This document shows, piece by piece, positions 7,390 to 18,700 of a stretch of 64,000 bases of DNA. Below the pieces are notes generated by a model. It was not told the DNA's origin. It did not search any database and was given only the letters and a program-made list of their open reading frames with translations. Origin of the DNA: Gordoniibacillus chartarius. GTDB taxonomy: Bacteria; Bacillota; Bacilli; Paenibacillales; NBRC-103111. Both the position numbers and the translations under genes were made by a program. The stretch is taken from NCBI RefSeq assembly GCF_042432825.1, contig NZ_JBHLWN010000027.1, positions 162,057 to 226,056 of the forward strand, read 5' to 3'. How positions within the stretch are numbered: the first letter of the stretch is position 1; each line of letters starts with the position of its first letter.

Positions 7390-8295
7390 TTAATTTAAGC
7401 TCTGAAACAGCTTCTGGCCTTCCATAATCCAAGGGTACATAAACACGCGAAACGTATTCAAAATCGGCAGCCCTGCGATAACGAACAGTACGTACGATAC
7501 CGTCTCCTTGCGCCCTTCCTTGGCTAGCTCCAGCTTTTCCTTATAGTCCTGAACTCGTTCGCGGAGCAGCGAATAATAGCTGTCATGCTCATGAAGGCGC
7601 AGCGCCTGCAGTGTCTCGGCGAAGCTTCTCGCTTCATCCGTCCCGAGCCGGCGTCCGAAATCGGCTATCGCTTGTCCCGGTTCCTGATACCATTCCGCAA
7701 GCAGCCTCTGCATAGCAGGCCGAATCATGCGAGTCGGACCGACGCATCGCATCAGCTTGAGGTGCAGATTCATTTTCGAGCCGGTGAAATACAACAGCTG
7801 ACTGCTTACGATATAGATCTCCTTGACGATCCGATGGCTTCGCTGAACTTTCCACTGCTCAAGCAGCTTCCCGTCAGCAGCTAGCAGCACTGTGCATATC
7901 GCGCCGGATAAGGCAACGTACATCGCTTCGACAGGCAGCAGTGACGGGTTCTGCAGCCCGGCAGCCCCAAGCCCGACAACTGCAATGCTACAGATCAACA
8001 GGCCCCTTCGAACAGTCTCGTAAACAACGGCCTCCGTCTGAATGCCCGCTCCGTGCAGCAGCAGCTGCTTTGCCGTAAGCTTCCCATCGCTCTTCGAAAC
8101 GAGCAGCAGCCTCGAGCCGACTTCCAGCAATCGCCCGGCCAAAGCGTTAGCGCTCGCACGGTTCCAAGGCTTCCAGCGTACCGGACGCTCGGCGGCTCCT
8201 CGCAGCAGCCAGTAGATGGCAACATACCCTGTAATGCCGATCAAGCTCCAGCTGCCGTGAATGATGACGTTCCACCACGTGTACGAAATCGCCAA
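7390..8295 (-). CDS. tadC: TadC-like inner membrane platform protein (type II secretion F family)
   Basis: A 301-residue polytopic membrane protein with helices near residues 10-30, 95-115, 120-140 and 270-290. The long cytoplasmic stretch between them carries the F-family features EIYIVSSQLLYFTGSKMNLH and QAIADFGRRLGTDEARSFAETLQAL. TadB and TadC form the membrane platform on which the ATPase acts to assemble pili. It lies 4 bp after the TadB-like gene, in the usual B-then-C order. Assignment as TadC rather than TadB rests on order and length. Confidence 0.82.
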   Translation of the reverse strand: MAISYTWWNVIIHGSWSLIGITGYVAIYWLLRGAAERPVRWKPWNRASANALAGRLLEVGSRLLLVSKSDGKLTAKQLLLHGAGIQTEAVVYETVRRGLLICSIAVVGLGAAGLQNPSLLPVEAMYVALSGAICTVLLAADGKLLEQWKVQRSHRIVKEIYIVSSQLLYFTGSKMNLHLKLMRCVGPTRMIRPAMQRLLAEWYQEPGQAIADFGRRLGTDEARSFAETLQALRLHEHDSYYSLLRERVQDYKEKLELAKEGRKETVSYVLFVIAGLPILNTFRVFMYPWIMEGQKLFQSLN

Positions 8296-8299
8296 AGCA

Positions 8300-9235
8300 T
8301 CACATCCTTCTCATTGACAAATAAATCCCCATCAAGAACGAGGCGAAAATGAGCAGCAGCGCATCCAAAATCATATTGCGCCCTTCCGGGTCCAGCACGT
8401 AGTACAAGTACGAATTGTCCGGATTAATTTTCACGTTAATTGCCAGAAACAGAGCCAGAAACAAAATCGGGGTGAAATTGGCCACGCGAATTTCCAGCAG
8501 GCGGTTCCGCTCGGCTTGGTCGGAGCGCTGCGCCCGGCGCATATCCGTTATGAGCTCCTTCATATTATCTGAAATGTCATTCCCTTCCGATATGGCGACA
8601 CGAAGCATTCCCGCAAAATACTCCGCCCATACATGCCCCAGCGACATGACAAACACACGCAAGCAATCTTCAGGCTCCCGTCCCGTAAGCAAATTGCGGT
8701 GCAGCTGGTCGAATACGGGCTTGATCGGGTACAGGATTCGATTTTCCTCCATGCATACTTGCAGTGCCGTCTTCACGTTGGTTGATCCGCTTACCCGATA
8801 ATATTGATAAAACACCTCTACAGCCGGCAAAAACTCCAGCCGGTTACGCAATCGCAATCCGATAAGCCTAAGCCTGAGCACGATATATGGCATGGCACCA
8901 AGCATAAACGAGAGAAGGAGCGCCCCTTTGGCATTACGGAAAAATAAACCGCCCGCCGTCATTCCGAGCAGCATCAGCAACACGACGATCATGACAAACA
9001 GCCCTAAACTGAGCCGGGTTTGCGATGCTTCAATCAAGTGGTGAAGATGTCCATGGATGGGACGAAGCCGCGATAGCCACCCGGACAGCTTGCGGTCCAG
9101 CCTTTGATCTTGCACATATTGCAGCCGCGCACGTGCGGTATGACGACTTACCAAAGCTTGCAATCCGGCAAAGAGCATCATGAAAAACAGAAGAAACAAC
9201 AGCATGAGCAAGCTGATCAGGGCTAACGCATTCAT
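8300..9235 (-). CDS. tadB: TadB-like inner membrane platform protein (type II secretion F family)
   Basis: A 311-residue membrane protein. Hydrophobic segments lie at residues 1-25, 75-120 and 255-305. The cytoplasmic domain carries the family pattern LEFLPAVEVFYQYYRVSGST and VFVMSLGHVWAEYFAGMLRVAISEGNDIS. The start ATG overlaps the stop of the cpaF-like gene by 4 bases, so expression is coupled to the ATPase it partners with. It would form the assembly platform together with the TadC-like protein. Confidence 0.85.
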   Translation of the reverse strand: MNALALISLLMLLFLLFFMMLFAGLQALVSRHTARARLQYVQDQRLDRKLSGWLSRLRPIHGHLHHLIEASQTRLSLGLFVMIVVLLMLLGMTAGGLFFRNAKGALLLSFMLGAMPYIVLRLRLIGLRLRNRLEFLPAVEVFYQYYRVSGSTNVKTALQVCMEENRILYPIKPVFDQLHRNLLTGREPEDCLRVFVMSLGHVWAEYFAGMLRVAISEGNDISDNMKELITDMRRAQRSDQAERNRLLEIRVANFTPILFLALFLAINVKINPDNSYLYYVLDPEGRNMILDALLLIFASFLMGIYLSMRRM

Positions 9236-10629
9236 TCGGATAGGACTCCCAGCTCTTTTAACTTGTAATATCCTTGCTTATCGCGTTTTTGAATTCGTTT
9301 GGCCGCCTCCGCCGACAATGAGTTGAATCGCAGCCACACGCCCGTATCCTGCTCGTAGCGAATGATATCCCTGACAATCACTTCTCCAGCTTCATAAGCG
9401 TACTCCCCGATTCGCACCACTCTCCTTTTGGAATTTACAATGGCCATCTCAATACCGATTTGCGTTACGTACTGTGTAATCCGCTTCGTCAACCGCTTCG
9501 AATCCATCCCCCTCCCATCCAACATGCACATATCGGTTATCGCGTCAGGAGCATCCTCCAGCTCGTTGACGTGGACGGTGGTCATACTGCCTTCGTGGCC
9601 TCTGGTGCATGCCCGAACGTACAAATTCGCATCCTCGTCCCTTATTTCTGCGTGAACGATACGTTTCGGCGACTGACGCAGCGCCAGCTTAAAGGCTTGG
9701 TCGCCGGCATGCTTGACGTCATCCTCGTCGATTTCGTATTCAATCAGGTTTTTATTCGGAAAATCCCGTTTTAACATCAGCTCGAACCGGGATTCAATCG
9801 TGACGATCCGTTCATGATCATCGATCTCGCCGATCAGCGCCTTCATGAGATTCGTCTTCCCCGAGTTGGTAGGTCCGATAATAACCAAATTGAACTGTGC
9901 CCGCAGCAGCGCAAGCAAAACATGCAGTCCCGCTTGATCGATCGTATCGATACCAGGCTCCGCCAAAGCGGCAAGGCGAAAATGCTGCATTGTATAAAAA
10001 CGGATCGTAAGCGTCGGCTGAGCCGTAAAGCCAAAGCCCGTCATCGTCACGCGCGACCCGTCCCTCAGCCGCACCTCGGCCCAACGCTTGCGGGGATTTA
10101 AAGTGTCATTATTAAACAAAACTAAATTTTGTTGAATTCGCTCCAGCTCCTTAACCGAAGCGAACTTTACTGAGGATCGAACCGGCTGACCTTGCCTCAC
10201 CTCAAACACATCACAGCCTACGACTTGGATTTCCTCGAGCCCTTCCTTATTTTTCAGCACATTCTCGAGGGGTCCCATCCCGATCAGCTCGGCAAAGATC
10301 GCTTCCGCTAGCGTCGTCGTACCGTAAGCGGCCGGGGGCAGTCCGGTCAATCGTTTTCTGGCGATCAAATCCTGGATGACCGCGAGCAGCTGCTTACGCT
10401 CCAGATCATAGCCAAGTATCGCACGATGCAATGTTTCACTGAATCGCTGCCTGTCTTCCTCACCTTTACCTTGCCCGGTTACAAGCTCGGTTCTTATATC
10501 CGCTACGCTGGCTGCGAATTGGAGCGCTTCTTCCGAGGCCGGTTCCCGTGCAGGCTCCTGCTCCTTACCAAGATTCGCTTCCTTTCGAGCACTGGCATAG
10601 GCCGCTGCGGAAAATTTCTTTTGATTCAT
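9232..10629 (-). CDS. cpaF: CpaF/TadA-type secretion ATPase
   Basis: A 465-residue hexameric motor ATPase of the type II/IV secretion superfamily that would power pilus polymerisation at the inner membrane face. The C-terminal RecA-like domain carries the Walker A motif GPTNSGKTN near residue 250, an Asp-box-like EIRDED, and HEGSMTTVHVNELEDAP, the His-box typical of CpaF. The N-terminal domain holds LARAEAIF-like features (AEAIFAELIGMGPLENVL). The Walker A replaces the usual GGTGSGKTT by GPTNSGKTN. The ATG at 10629 overlaps the TGA of the cpaE-like gene. A TTG one codon upstream is less likely. Confidence 0.92.
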   Translation of the reverse strand: MNQKKFSAAAYASARKEANLGKEQEPAREPASEEALQFAASVADIRTELVTGQGKGEEDRQRFSETLHRAILGYDLERKQLLAVIQDLIARKRLTGLPPAAYGTTTLAEAIFAELIGMGPLENVLKNKEGLEEIQVVGCDVFEVRQGQPVRSSVKFASVKELERIQQNLVLFNNDTLNPRKRWAEVRLRDGSRVTMTGFGFTAQPTLTIRFYTMQHFRLAALAEPGIDTIDQAGLHVLLALLRAQFNLVIIGPTNSGKTNLMKALIGEIDDHERIVTIESRFELMLKRDFPNKNLIEYEIDEDDVKHAGDQAFKLALRQSPKRIVHAEIRDEDANLYVRACTRGHEGSMTTVHVNELEDAPDAITDMCMLDGRGMDSKRLTKRITQYVTQIGIEMAIVNSKRRVVRIGEYAYEAGEVIVRDIIRYEQDTGVWLRFNSLSAEAAKRIQKRDKQGYYKLKELGVLSE

Positions 10630-11861
10630 CAAGACACAGCCGCCACCCTGGGCAGTAGTTTACGGAGCCAATGCTTCCTGCCGCTGGCCGAATGTTTCTT
10701 CTGAAGTCTATGAAGCAAGACGACACTTTGTACGATTGGCTCTAAATTAGCTTGAAGCTCCTCCGATTGCTCCAAAACGCTTGCAAGCTGTCCGCGATTC
10801 ACCGCCGAAAACAGCTCCGGCATACGGTTTACCTCCGCAAGCACGCGCATCTGAGTTTCCTTGCATATATCCTTGGCGCGTATACCCCCGTAAGCCTGCG
10901 GCATACATTGGGTCACAATAAGCTCGAAAGCATCCGGTTTAATACCGAAAATATTTCCTAGAGTATGCGTCCAGCGGTTCATATCCTCCTGAAAATGCGT
11001 AATTTCGCCTGTCGTAACGAGCATTCGCGTATCGGCGCGGATAATGCCGCAAAGCGTAGCCGCATTATCCCAATAGGCGTTGACGTCGACGATACATACG
11101 TCGAACGCTTCGCGAGCCGTTTCCAACAAATGTTCAATCTCTTCCGCCGTAAAAAATTCCGCTTGCTCCCGCAGCATGTTTCCGTACAGCACATGCAAAT
11201 TCGGATGCTCCTTCACTTGCTCGCAATATTGCAGCAGTCTCTCCTTCGGAAGCGTGCCGCTCTTCAGCTCAGCCCGAAGCACATCCAGCGAATTGATCCG
11301 GCTGTCCCGGCCCATGTAGCGGTGCAGCTTTGAGCTCTTCAGGTTCAGGCACAAGTACCCGACCTTGTGGTCTGTTGTTGCCGCAAGTCTCCAGGCCGTT
11401 CCGAAAGCAAGTGTCGTCGTTCCGATATTTGGCGTTGAGCCGAGAAACAGTACAATTTTACGCTGGGATTGGCTGCTCTCGTCCCCGTCCCCTCCGATAT
11501 GACGACGAACCTCGTCGCAGATGGCCCCTATACTTCTGCCGGGCGGCACCCAGGAAGCCTCGTGAGCCAAGCACAGCTTTAAATACTGCTCGTTGACCGA
11601 TGATTGATGGTGGTTGGACAACAGCATCAGCAGCTTCGCCTTGCGGTTTTGCTCCCGTAACGTCTCCATCGTCTCCGACAATCGATCGAAGTCGGTCAAC
11701 CGGTCCGATACGATAATGTACTCATAATCGCTGTTCCGGCTCGACTCACAAAGCTCCTCTACGCTGCCGAAGGAATCCCACTGCTCTCTCGCCGCTCCGC
11801 GGAAAGGCACCAGCTTTTCGGATAAGCGCTCATCCTGCACACACAACGCAATTTTCATCAT
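10629..11861 (-). CDS. CpaE/TadZ-like ParA-family pilus localisation protein
   Basis: About 410 residues. The N-terminal part (MMKIALCVQDERLSEKLVPF and YIIVSDRLTD) resembles the degenerate receiver domain of TadZ/CpaE. The C-terminal part is a MinD/ParA-type domain with a deviant P-loop, LGSTPNIGTTTLA, near residue 140, and FDVCIVDVNAYWDNAAT at the switch II position. In Tad systems this protein places the assembly machine at a pole or site. I chose the ATG at 11861 because GGGAGG lies 5 nt upstream (the adjacent second ATG is also possible). The reading frame further upstream overlaps the cpaB-like gene and is not needed. Whether the P-loop still hydrolyses ATP is uncertain. Confidence 0.8.
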   Translation of the reverse strand: MMKIALCVQDERLSEKLVPFRGAAREQWDSFGSVEELCESSRNSDYEYIIVSDRLTDFDRLSETMETLREQNRKAKLLMLLSNHHQSSVNEQYLKLCLAHEASWVPPGRSIGAICDEVRRHIGGDGDESSQSQRKIVLFLGSTPNIGTTTLAFGTAWRLAATTDHKVGYLCLNLKSSKLHRYMGRDSRINSLDVLRAELKSGTLPKERLLQYCEQVKEHPNLHVLYGNMLREQAEFFTAEEIEHLLETAREAFDVCIVDVNAYWDNAATLCGIIRADTRMLVTTGEITHFQEDMNRWTHTLGNIFGIKPDAFELIVTQCMPQAYGGIRAKDICKETQMRVLAEVNRMPELFSAVNRGQLASVLEQSEELQANLEPIVQSVVLLHRLQKKHSASGRKHWLRKLLPRVAAVS

Positions 11862-11887
11862 ACTTTCCTCCCTACGGTTTGTTTTCA

Positions 11888-12595
11888 TTATTGTTCTCCA
11901 GCAAGTGACGATGCCGTGAATGCGATCACTAGCTTGGTCTTCTTCGTACTGCACAAACGATCGATCGTCATCCATTGTTCTTCCGTCAAGTTCAGATTGA
12001 TATGGTCGATCGGACCGTTCGCTTCGAGCCTCGATAAGTACATCTTCACTTCGTCTCCTTCTGCCTTTGATTGAAGATTCGAAGACTTCGGATTATCGAT
12101 CTCTACGTTGGCCGATGTCTTGACGGAAGCGACGGTGATCTCTTCCTCAAACAGCTTCCGGGGGCCGCCCCCGTCTGTCGACGAAGCGTACACCTTGACT
12201 TGGTCCCCTGCCCGAATGCCGTTCGAAATGCTGAGCACATACTCTTTAGGTACCTGGAAAGTGGCTTGGTTCGGCCTCGGCAGCAGATGCAGACGATTCA
12301 GCTTCCACGCTAGCACCGGCTCCCCTCTCCCTAACGGTATGACTGTTTCTTTGCCTACCAGCTGTTTCTTGTCGGTCACCATGCTGGGCGATAAAGCAGC
12401 TGTAAAGACCGGCTTGAGTTCCAGCATCTCCTCCGTTATTACCGCGCCCGCGCGTATAAAGTCCTTCGGTACAACGACCTGCACCGTTTGCTGCAGAGAG
12501 ATTTGCCGAACCTGCAGGACATAGACCCCATACACCATCGCGATTGAGCAAACAGCCGCCACTGTGCCAATGACCAAATTTCTACGGCGGTTCAT
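11888..12595 (-). CDS. cpaB: CpaB/RcpC-like SAF domain pilus assembly protein
   Basis: A 235-residue protein with one N-terminal membrane helix (RRRNLVIGTVAAVCSIAMVYGV) and an extracytoplasmic SAF domain (VVVPKDFIRAGAVITEEMLE, KETVIPLGRGEPV). In diderms CpaB/RcpC acts near the secretin. Here no outer membrane exists, so a wall-spanning or pilin-modifying role is more likely. I start at ATG 12595, after a strong GGAGGGG site. It is the first gene of the Tad-like set and lies 23 nt after a hairpin and T-tract (see the leader entry), so its expression may be attenuated. Confidence 0.85.
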   Translation of the reverse strand: MNRRRNLVIGTVAAVCSIAMVYGVYVLQVRQISLQQTVQVVVPKDFIRAGAVITEEMLELKPVFTAALSPSMVTDKKQLVGKETVIPLGRGEPVLAWKLNRLHLLPRPNQATFQVPKEYVLSISNGIRAGDQVKVYASSTDGGGPRKLFEEEITVASVKTSANVEIDNPKSSNLQSKAEGDEVKMYLSRLEANGPIDHINLNLTEEQWMTIDRLCSTKKTKLVIAFTASSLAGEQ

Positions 12596-12617
12596 ACTCA
12601 CATCCCCTCCTTGCAAC

Positions 12618-12671
12618 GAAAAAAACGCAAGCAAACGGGACATACCCGGATGCTTGCGTTCTTCGCAAAGC
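12618..12671 (-). terminator. Terminator with overlapping alternative hairpin upstream of cpaB (possible attenuator)
   Basis: Read on the minus strand, AACGCAAGC (12660-12652) pairs with GCTTGCGTT (12632-12624) and is followed by seven T residues: a textbook terminator. The same AACGCAAGC arm can instead pair with the preceding GCTTTGCG (12671-12664), giving a mutually exclusive hairpin. A TATACAAT box at 12720-12713 and a perfect 8-bp-arm palindrome at 12687-12706 lie upstream. This could simply end the giant gene or could form an attenuator in a cpaB leader. Which one is not decidable from sequence. Confidence 0.7.
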
Positions 12672-12738
12672 GTTACGTGTTTGATAGTTATATATTACTA
12701 TATAACCCACATATTGTATACCCTAATCTACCATAAAA

Positions 12739-15700
12739 CTATTGAATCCGATGTACGCCGACAGTTTCCAGCACCTTTCCAATAATGCGAACGGGAATTT
12801 CTCGATTTTTTACGACACCGTTGGCATACCGAATTTGAAAATGAACCGGCTGCAGCCCTTCCGGCAATCCGCCGGTTAACAACAGCAGCTTCTCGTCGAA
12901 AAGCTCCCCCGCATAACGATTCGGCTCGCCGATCGATGTCAGCGTTGTACTCAATAGTAAATGACTGCCGTCTGCCGCCGTCGTATCGATCCAAGCCGTT
13001 ACCGTATCGACCGGAGCCGGAGAACTGGTGGCTTGCACAACAAAGATTTCACCGGAATAAAAATCTTTCGGGTTCGTCACCGTTTCGTGTCCTTGCTGTT
13101 CATGGTAACTTCGCCATTCGGGCGTATGTGCAACCTCCGCTTCTAAGGTTAGAGGGGTCACTGAAACATTTTTTAATACCGTTGCCGACTCGATGCCGTC
13201 GGATACGGTTAACGAAACCCGATAAACGCCCGGCAAGGCCGGCTGAATAGGCGGTGCGTTCCAACTCGTATAAGCTGCAGTCCGATTATCAGGATCTACG
13301 ACATCCCAAACATAGGAGAGAGAATCCCCGTCCGGGTCGCTCGATAAATTGGTGAAATGGACAGCGTCTCCCTCCCATATCGGCTTCGGCGCCCAATCGA
13401 AATCAGCTATAGGCGCCCGGTTTATTCGAAACCACTTATCGGGCGACCACGCCGACCAAGCTAAGCCGTCATACACTCTAACCCGGACACGAAGCAACTG
13501 ACCGTAAGGCAGATCCTTGTCGACAGCGAAGCTCCCCGATGACGATGAGGTGTTTTGCCAATGCTCCCCCGATGTGAGCACCATGACGGTATTGTCCTCA
13601 TTTCTTACTTGGATTTCGAAGTAGGAAAATATCGTTCCCGGATCCGGATCGGTTTGACTCCATGTAAACGTTGGCCGAACAGTCGGAACGATCGTCGGTG
13701 ACGCAGCTGAAGCTCCGCTAGGAAATGTCATTGCCGCTTCCGGCGGACGGTTCGTAATGAACCAGCCGATATTGGACCAGGGCGACCATGCCGCACTGTC
13801 CGAAACCATAACCTGAACTTGGTATTTCTGCCCTTCTTGCAGCAGTGTATCTATTTTCCATTGTCCAGTCGGCGAATCCGAATTTTGCTCAAAAGTTTTG
13901 TCAATGATCAGTTTTCCCGTTGCATCCCGAACAGAAACACGAGCTTGTGCGAAAATCGTTCCTGCATCCGGATCGGATTGATGCCACGTCAAAGTCGGGG
14001 TCAAACTCGTTACATACGACGGATTATCGAACGTGCCATTCGGGAAAGTCAGCGTCGCGGTCGGCGGTTGATTCGCCGGCACGAAGGTAACGTTGATGAT
14101 TTGCTCGTACCAATCGGACCATGCCCCGAATTCATCCTTGACGGCCATTCTTAACGTATACGCACCGGTTTCGGTTGGCCGTGTCAGTTTCCCTGGAGTT
14201 GTAACACCGCTCGGCGAAGTATACATGTACCGTTTATCCATAATCCCATGGGTCAAGCTGTAATCAATCCCCGTTGGCTCTGTTGAATAGTTTGTAACAC
14301 TTAGCCAGCGGTCCGGGTCATAGCTGCAGGATTCATCCCAAGCAATCGTGCCGTCCGGATTGGTGGCCAAGGTGAAACAACTGATCGGTACCCGGTGTAC
14401 GGTAATGTAATGTGTTGCAGGGTCTGAATATTTTCTGAACGATGCGAACGTATTATCCGGATATCTGTAGCCGGCCGGTGCCGGATCGTCCGGAATCTCG
14501 TAGTCCACTTTATACACACCAACCTTGGTTAGCGTCGGTCCCGGGTTGGTAAGCACAACGTTATTGTAAGTGTTGACGCCCGGTGGATCGGATGCGCCAT
14601 CGCCAGCGTCCAAAAATTTATACGGCTGTGTATTGGTGAACGTCCACTTGGCCAGCGGCTTGATTTCCGGGTCTTTGTCAGGGTCATCGAATATCGCGTT
14701 GTACGTGATGGGTTGATTGACAATCGCCACGTTTTCCACTGAGACATCTACGAAATCATAAGTGAGCGCTGTGAAGTTCTTCATCATCATGTACGGCACT
14801 TCAGCGTACGGACCGTATTTCCCCAGATTGAATGTATTATCATAGACATCAATTAAAGGAAGTCCATTTACATATATGGTTAGGTGAGTCCCGCGCAGCT
14901 TCACTTTGAAGTCATAGTAGGTGCCTACTGCAAAATTGTAAGCCGATGTGCCAAGTACAGTGCGAGTCCCGTTAACGATTTTCGTCAGCGTAACCGAATC
15001 CGGTGTAGCTTCCAGCCTGTACATATTTTTATGATCCTGTGATCGGAATCCAACGCCCGCCGCAGCCGTATCGCTGTAGGTCCTACCGCTGAACTTTAGT
15101 TTATACAAAATGTCACCATTCTGAATGATGTTGCTGCCGGTCAAATAACCATAGTTATAGGACTCCGCAGTGCTGTCAACGTCACTCTGAATGGTAAGCT
15201 CCCAATATTTTTCATAGGTGCTTGAACCGTCCGTTCTCTCCTCGTAGAGCACTTTAAGGCGTCCGTCTTCGGTTAAATGGATTTCGCTTACCGTTCGGGT
15301 CACGGTGGAGGAATCGTAAACGATCCGTGCGCCGTCCATACCGATTTGAGGGTCGATCTCTGTTTCCTTAGCCATCGTCTTCAAGTTGTACACTAGTATG
15401 TTTTTTAACGACACGGCCAAGATAAGCTTTCCATCGCGCGAGACTTCAGCCGCTACTTTGGCGTCCGGGTAATGCGGAGCTCCGTATACATTCTTAAACG
15501 CATATGTTCCAATTTGGCCGCCGTCAGTCGTTACGCCCGTTGTCATGTTATAAAACATCAGGGTTTGCGTGCCATTGCCACTCGCGTATACTCGTTTCAC
15601 ATACGCAACGGTGTCTCCATAAACACCCAAATACTGAATGCCGGTTTCATAACCTGAACTAAAATCAAGTATCACCGCACCGCTATAATTATCGCGGACT

Positions 15701-18700
15701 TGGTATTTTAACAGCTCAGCATAACGGCTTTCTTCTTTGATAATGATCGCATTATTCGCACTCGAAATCGCCTCGACACTGACGTTTGCATTGTACATCT
15801 TGTCTTTTTTTGAACGCGGAACAAATGACGGATCGCTCGTCCACAATCGCTCTGTTCCCGATGGATCGTACTTGTCCAAGACGCAATACGAACGTTCATT
15901 AGTTGAGAAATAATCCCCGTAGATATCACACCTGTTTTTATAGAGATTTCCTGCATAGTCTTTAACAAATGTCGCTATCCCCGTAGACTTACTTGCTGTG
16001 TAATAGGGCGGTGTCCCATATCGTGTTCGGTATTCTTCAACCTCCATCGTATTGCCTTCCTTTGTTACAGAAGGAGATTTCCACGTCGATGGCGGGGGCG
16101 GCTCGTATTCACTCCGATCTGGAGCATAGCGATAGCTAAGGTACGATTTGTATTGATTTCCTTGCCAATAAGGGTTAATCGTACTGTTGCCAAGCCATGG
16201 GACTGATCTAAAGTTTTTCAAATCACTTACGCGGAAATAGTAATCCGTCCATTGGAAGGTATTGTTATAGGTACTTGTATCCGGATACTTCCGCATCCAA
16301 ATCATATTGGCTTCGGCATTGATGCCCATTAGTTCATAATCATAGAAATTATATATCTCAGGGAAATATTTTTTTTGATACTCGGCCCCGATGTAAGGTG
16401 TTGCCGTAAAAGAATTTCCCCTTGGGATATCCGGATTATCCTCATTGTAAAAATATGAGCTGGAACGCCACAACCTCCGATCCAACCTTAAACTATTTAC
16501 GAAAGACGGCGTATAACCCCAAATCGATGCGTTGCGTTCAATTCTCGTCCATGACTTTGTTACGTTATTACCCGTAATGGACTTGTACGGGGCAACCGTA
16601 TTCATGCCTATAGTCTCGATAGCATTTTCAGTGGATTCGAAACTGTAATTTTTGTTTACGGAAGCGTTAGTCACGGACGAAGCACTCCAAGCAGCCGAAT
16701 TGACAAACGTGTTGCCGTCAATCGAAACCGTAGTAATGTTCGGCGGCTGCGGCTGCGTCCCAACTGCCGAGAAGTCGGCTTCCGGCGCTTGGTTGACAAC
16801 CGAGAAGAAGAAATCCTTGGTGGCTGTTTTCTTTAGGCCCAGCCCCTCTTGCAGATAGATGTTGATCTTGCAGTTACCCAAATGAGTCGGGGTGTAGGAG
16901 AATTTCCCAACCGAATCGAGCGTCATCGTCTGCGTGATATCATCGGCGTAGCTGCCGTTGTTGTTCATGTCGCATGTCAATTTGACGACATGCTTGGCAA
17001 TAGGATCTCCGTCCGGACTTTCAGAGGCATCGGTAAATTGCATCGGTGCCCCGCGGACTCCAACAGGCGTGTAAGTCAGTTTAGGGATCGGCGGCAAATC
17101 TTCTAAGACTGTTAAGACTTTGTACGCAGTTTCAGCCGATCTTAAACCGGCAGAGTCCGTAACGTCTAGTTTGATGGTGTAATCTCCGTAAGACGGATAG
17201 ATCGGCAACACCGTTCCATACCAGTCGCAAGTTGCGATGGTTCGGTCAGCGTAGGGCGAATAACTGTTTGCACAGCTGATCGCCGGTGTATAAGGCCGCC
17301 CCTCGATCACCTTGGGAGGCAAATCGATTACCGGGATGGGGGGAGGATCGACGACCTTTAAGGTGACATCTATCGGTCCTTTAAACCCGCCTCGTCCATC
17401 GAAGGCCGTTACTTGTATCGTATGGGTTCCTCTAACGTCAGCTTTGATCCTGCTGAAATGTTCGCTGTTTGCATCTCGCCATTCTCCGAGCCCGCGAATC
17501 CATTCACTGGTGCTGTTGTCAAAGTCCCAAAAGTAGGTGATGAAATCTCCGTCGGGATCGTAAGGCGTTCCGTGGTCCGTCGGTGTTTGGGGGCGAACTA
17601 CGGGTCCCAAGCTGACGGTTTCGCCAATCGGCACCTGCTTTATTTTTGTACCGTAGCCGTTCGCATAGTCATCTTCGTTGAACCAGCTCGCTTCAAATTC
17701 CGGATTGCTATTTCCAGGATTAGAAATGACCGTAATGGTTCCTGGACCAATCGTTTTCTTTGTTCCACAACTTGTCGTGATATCGTACTGTACCGTCAAA
17801 GTGCCTACTGTAAAACCATTGTAGGGACTTGCAACAAATGTGTCGTAGAAATCCCCTGAACGATCATACTCGTAAATCTTGGTCAGAACACCTTGTTTGT
17901 AAATAACCTTACCGTCCACTAATGTACAACCCGGGCTCGGTCCGCCACTTACGTTTACATCGCGGAACCATGTCGTGCTGCCATCCCCATACTTCACAGT
18001 AGGCTGTGTAACATCAATTGTACCTGTGATGACCTCTGGCCCTTCGCTGCTCCCACCTCCGCTGCACGATGAAACAGGAGTAATGGCTTTGGTATAGCTG
18101 TTGTCGTCCTCATTCTCTTCGTTAATATTATTCCCGCTGTCAACGAATATGGTAATTGCTTTCATTGTGTTCAGTGTATAGGTGAATGTTCCTTTCTGTG
18201 TGCTTCCCGAGAACTGTGTGGCGGTGATCGTTAAACTGTCAAACTCTACATTATCCGCGCGGAAGCTGACCTTGAACGGTTGTAATGAATCGATGCCCGT
18301 GTTGGTAAATTGCCAGTTGAAGGTGGTTGCCTTACCGATCTCAACGCATTTGTCTGCGAAACTAACGTTGGAGAAATTAGGTTTAAAGGTCGGCTCGTAG
18401 GTAATGTCGACGGTAACGACGTATTCGTAGGTTTTGGCTTCCCAATGGACGTCGGCGGTCATGTAGTAGTTGCGGGTGTTAGCGTCGACTTGTTCGAAGG
18501 ACCTTAGATCAGGTTCGGTATCGGTAAGGAATCGACGAACATAAACTTGTCCAGTACCATCGCGGCCTTTCCCCCAGTGGTATACTTCTGCATCAGGGTT
18601 TTGTGCATTGGCCCTTGATTTTTCCGTCACTTTGATGCTTGATTGATCTATCTCGGAAAAGTTGACGATGGATGTGCTGATGCAAACATCTCCAGGATCT

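Noticed and set aside
12618..12738. Cyclic-di-GMP type I riboswitch before cpaB
   Set aside because: Only an ACGCAA-GC-TCCGG-like stretch is reminiscent; the conserved GCAAACC loop and the tetraloop receptor are not present and the region is too short.
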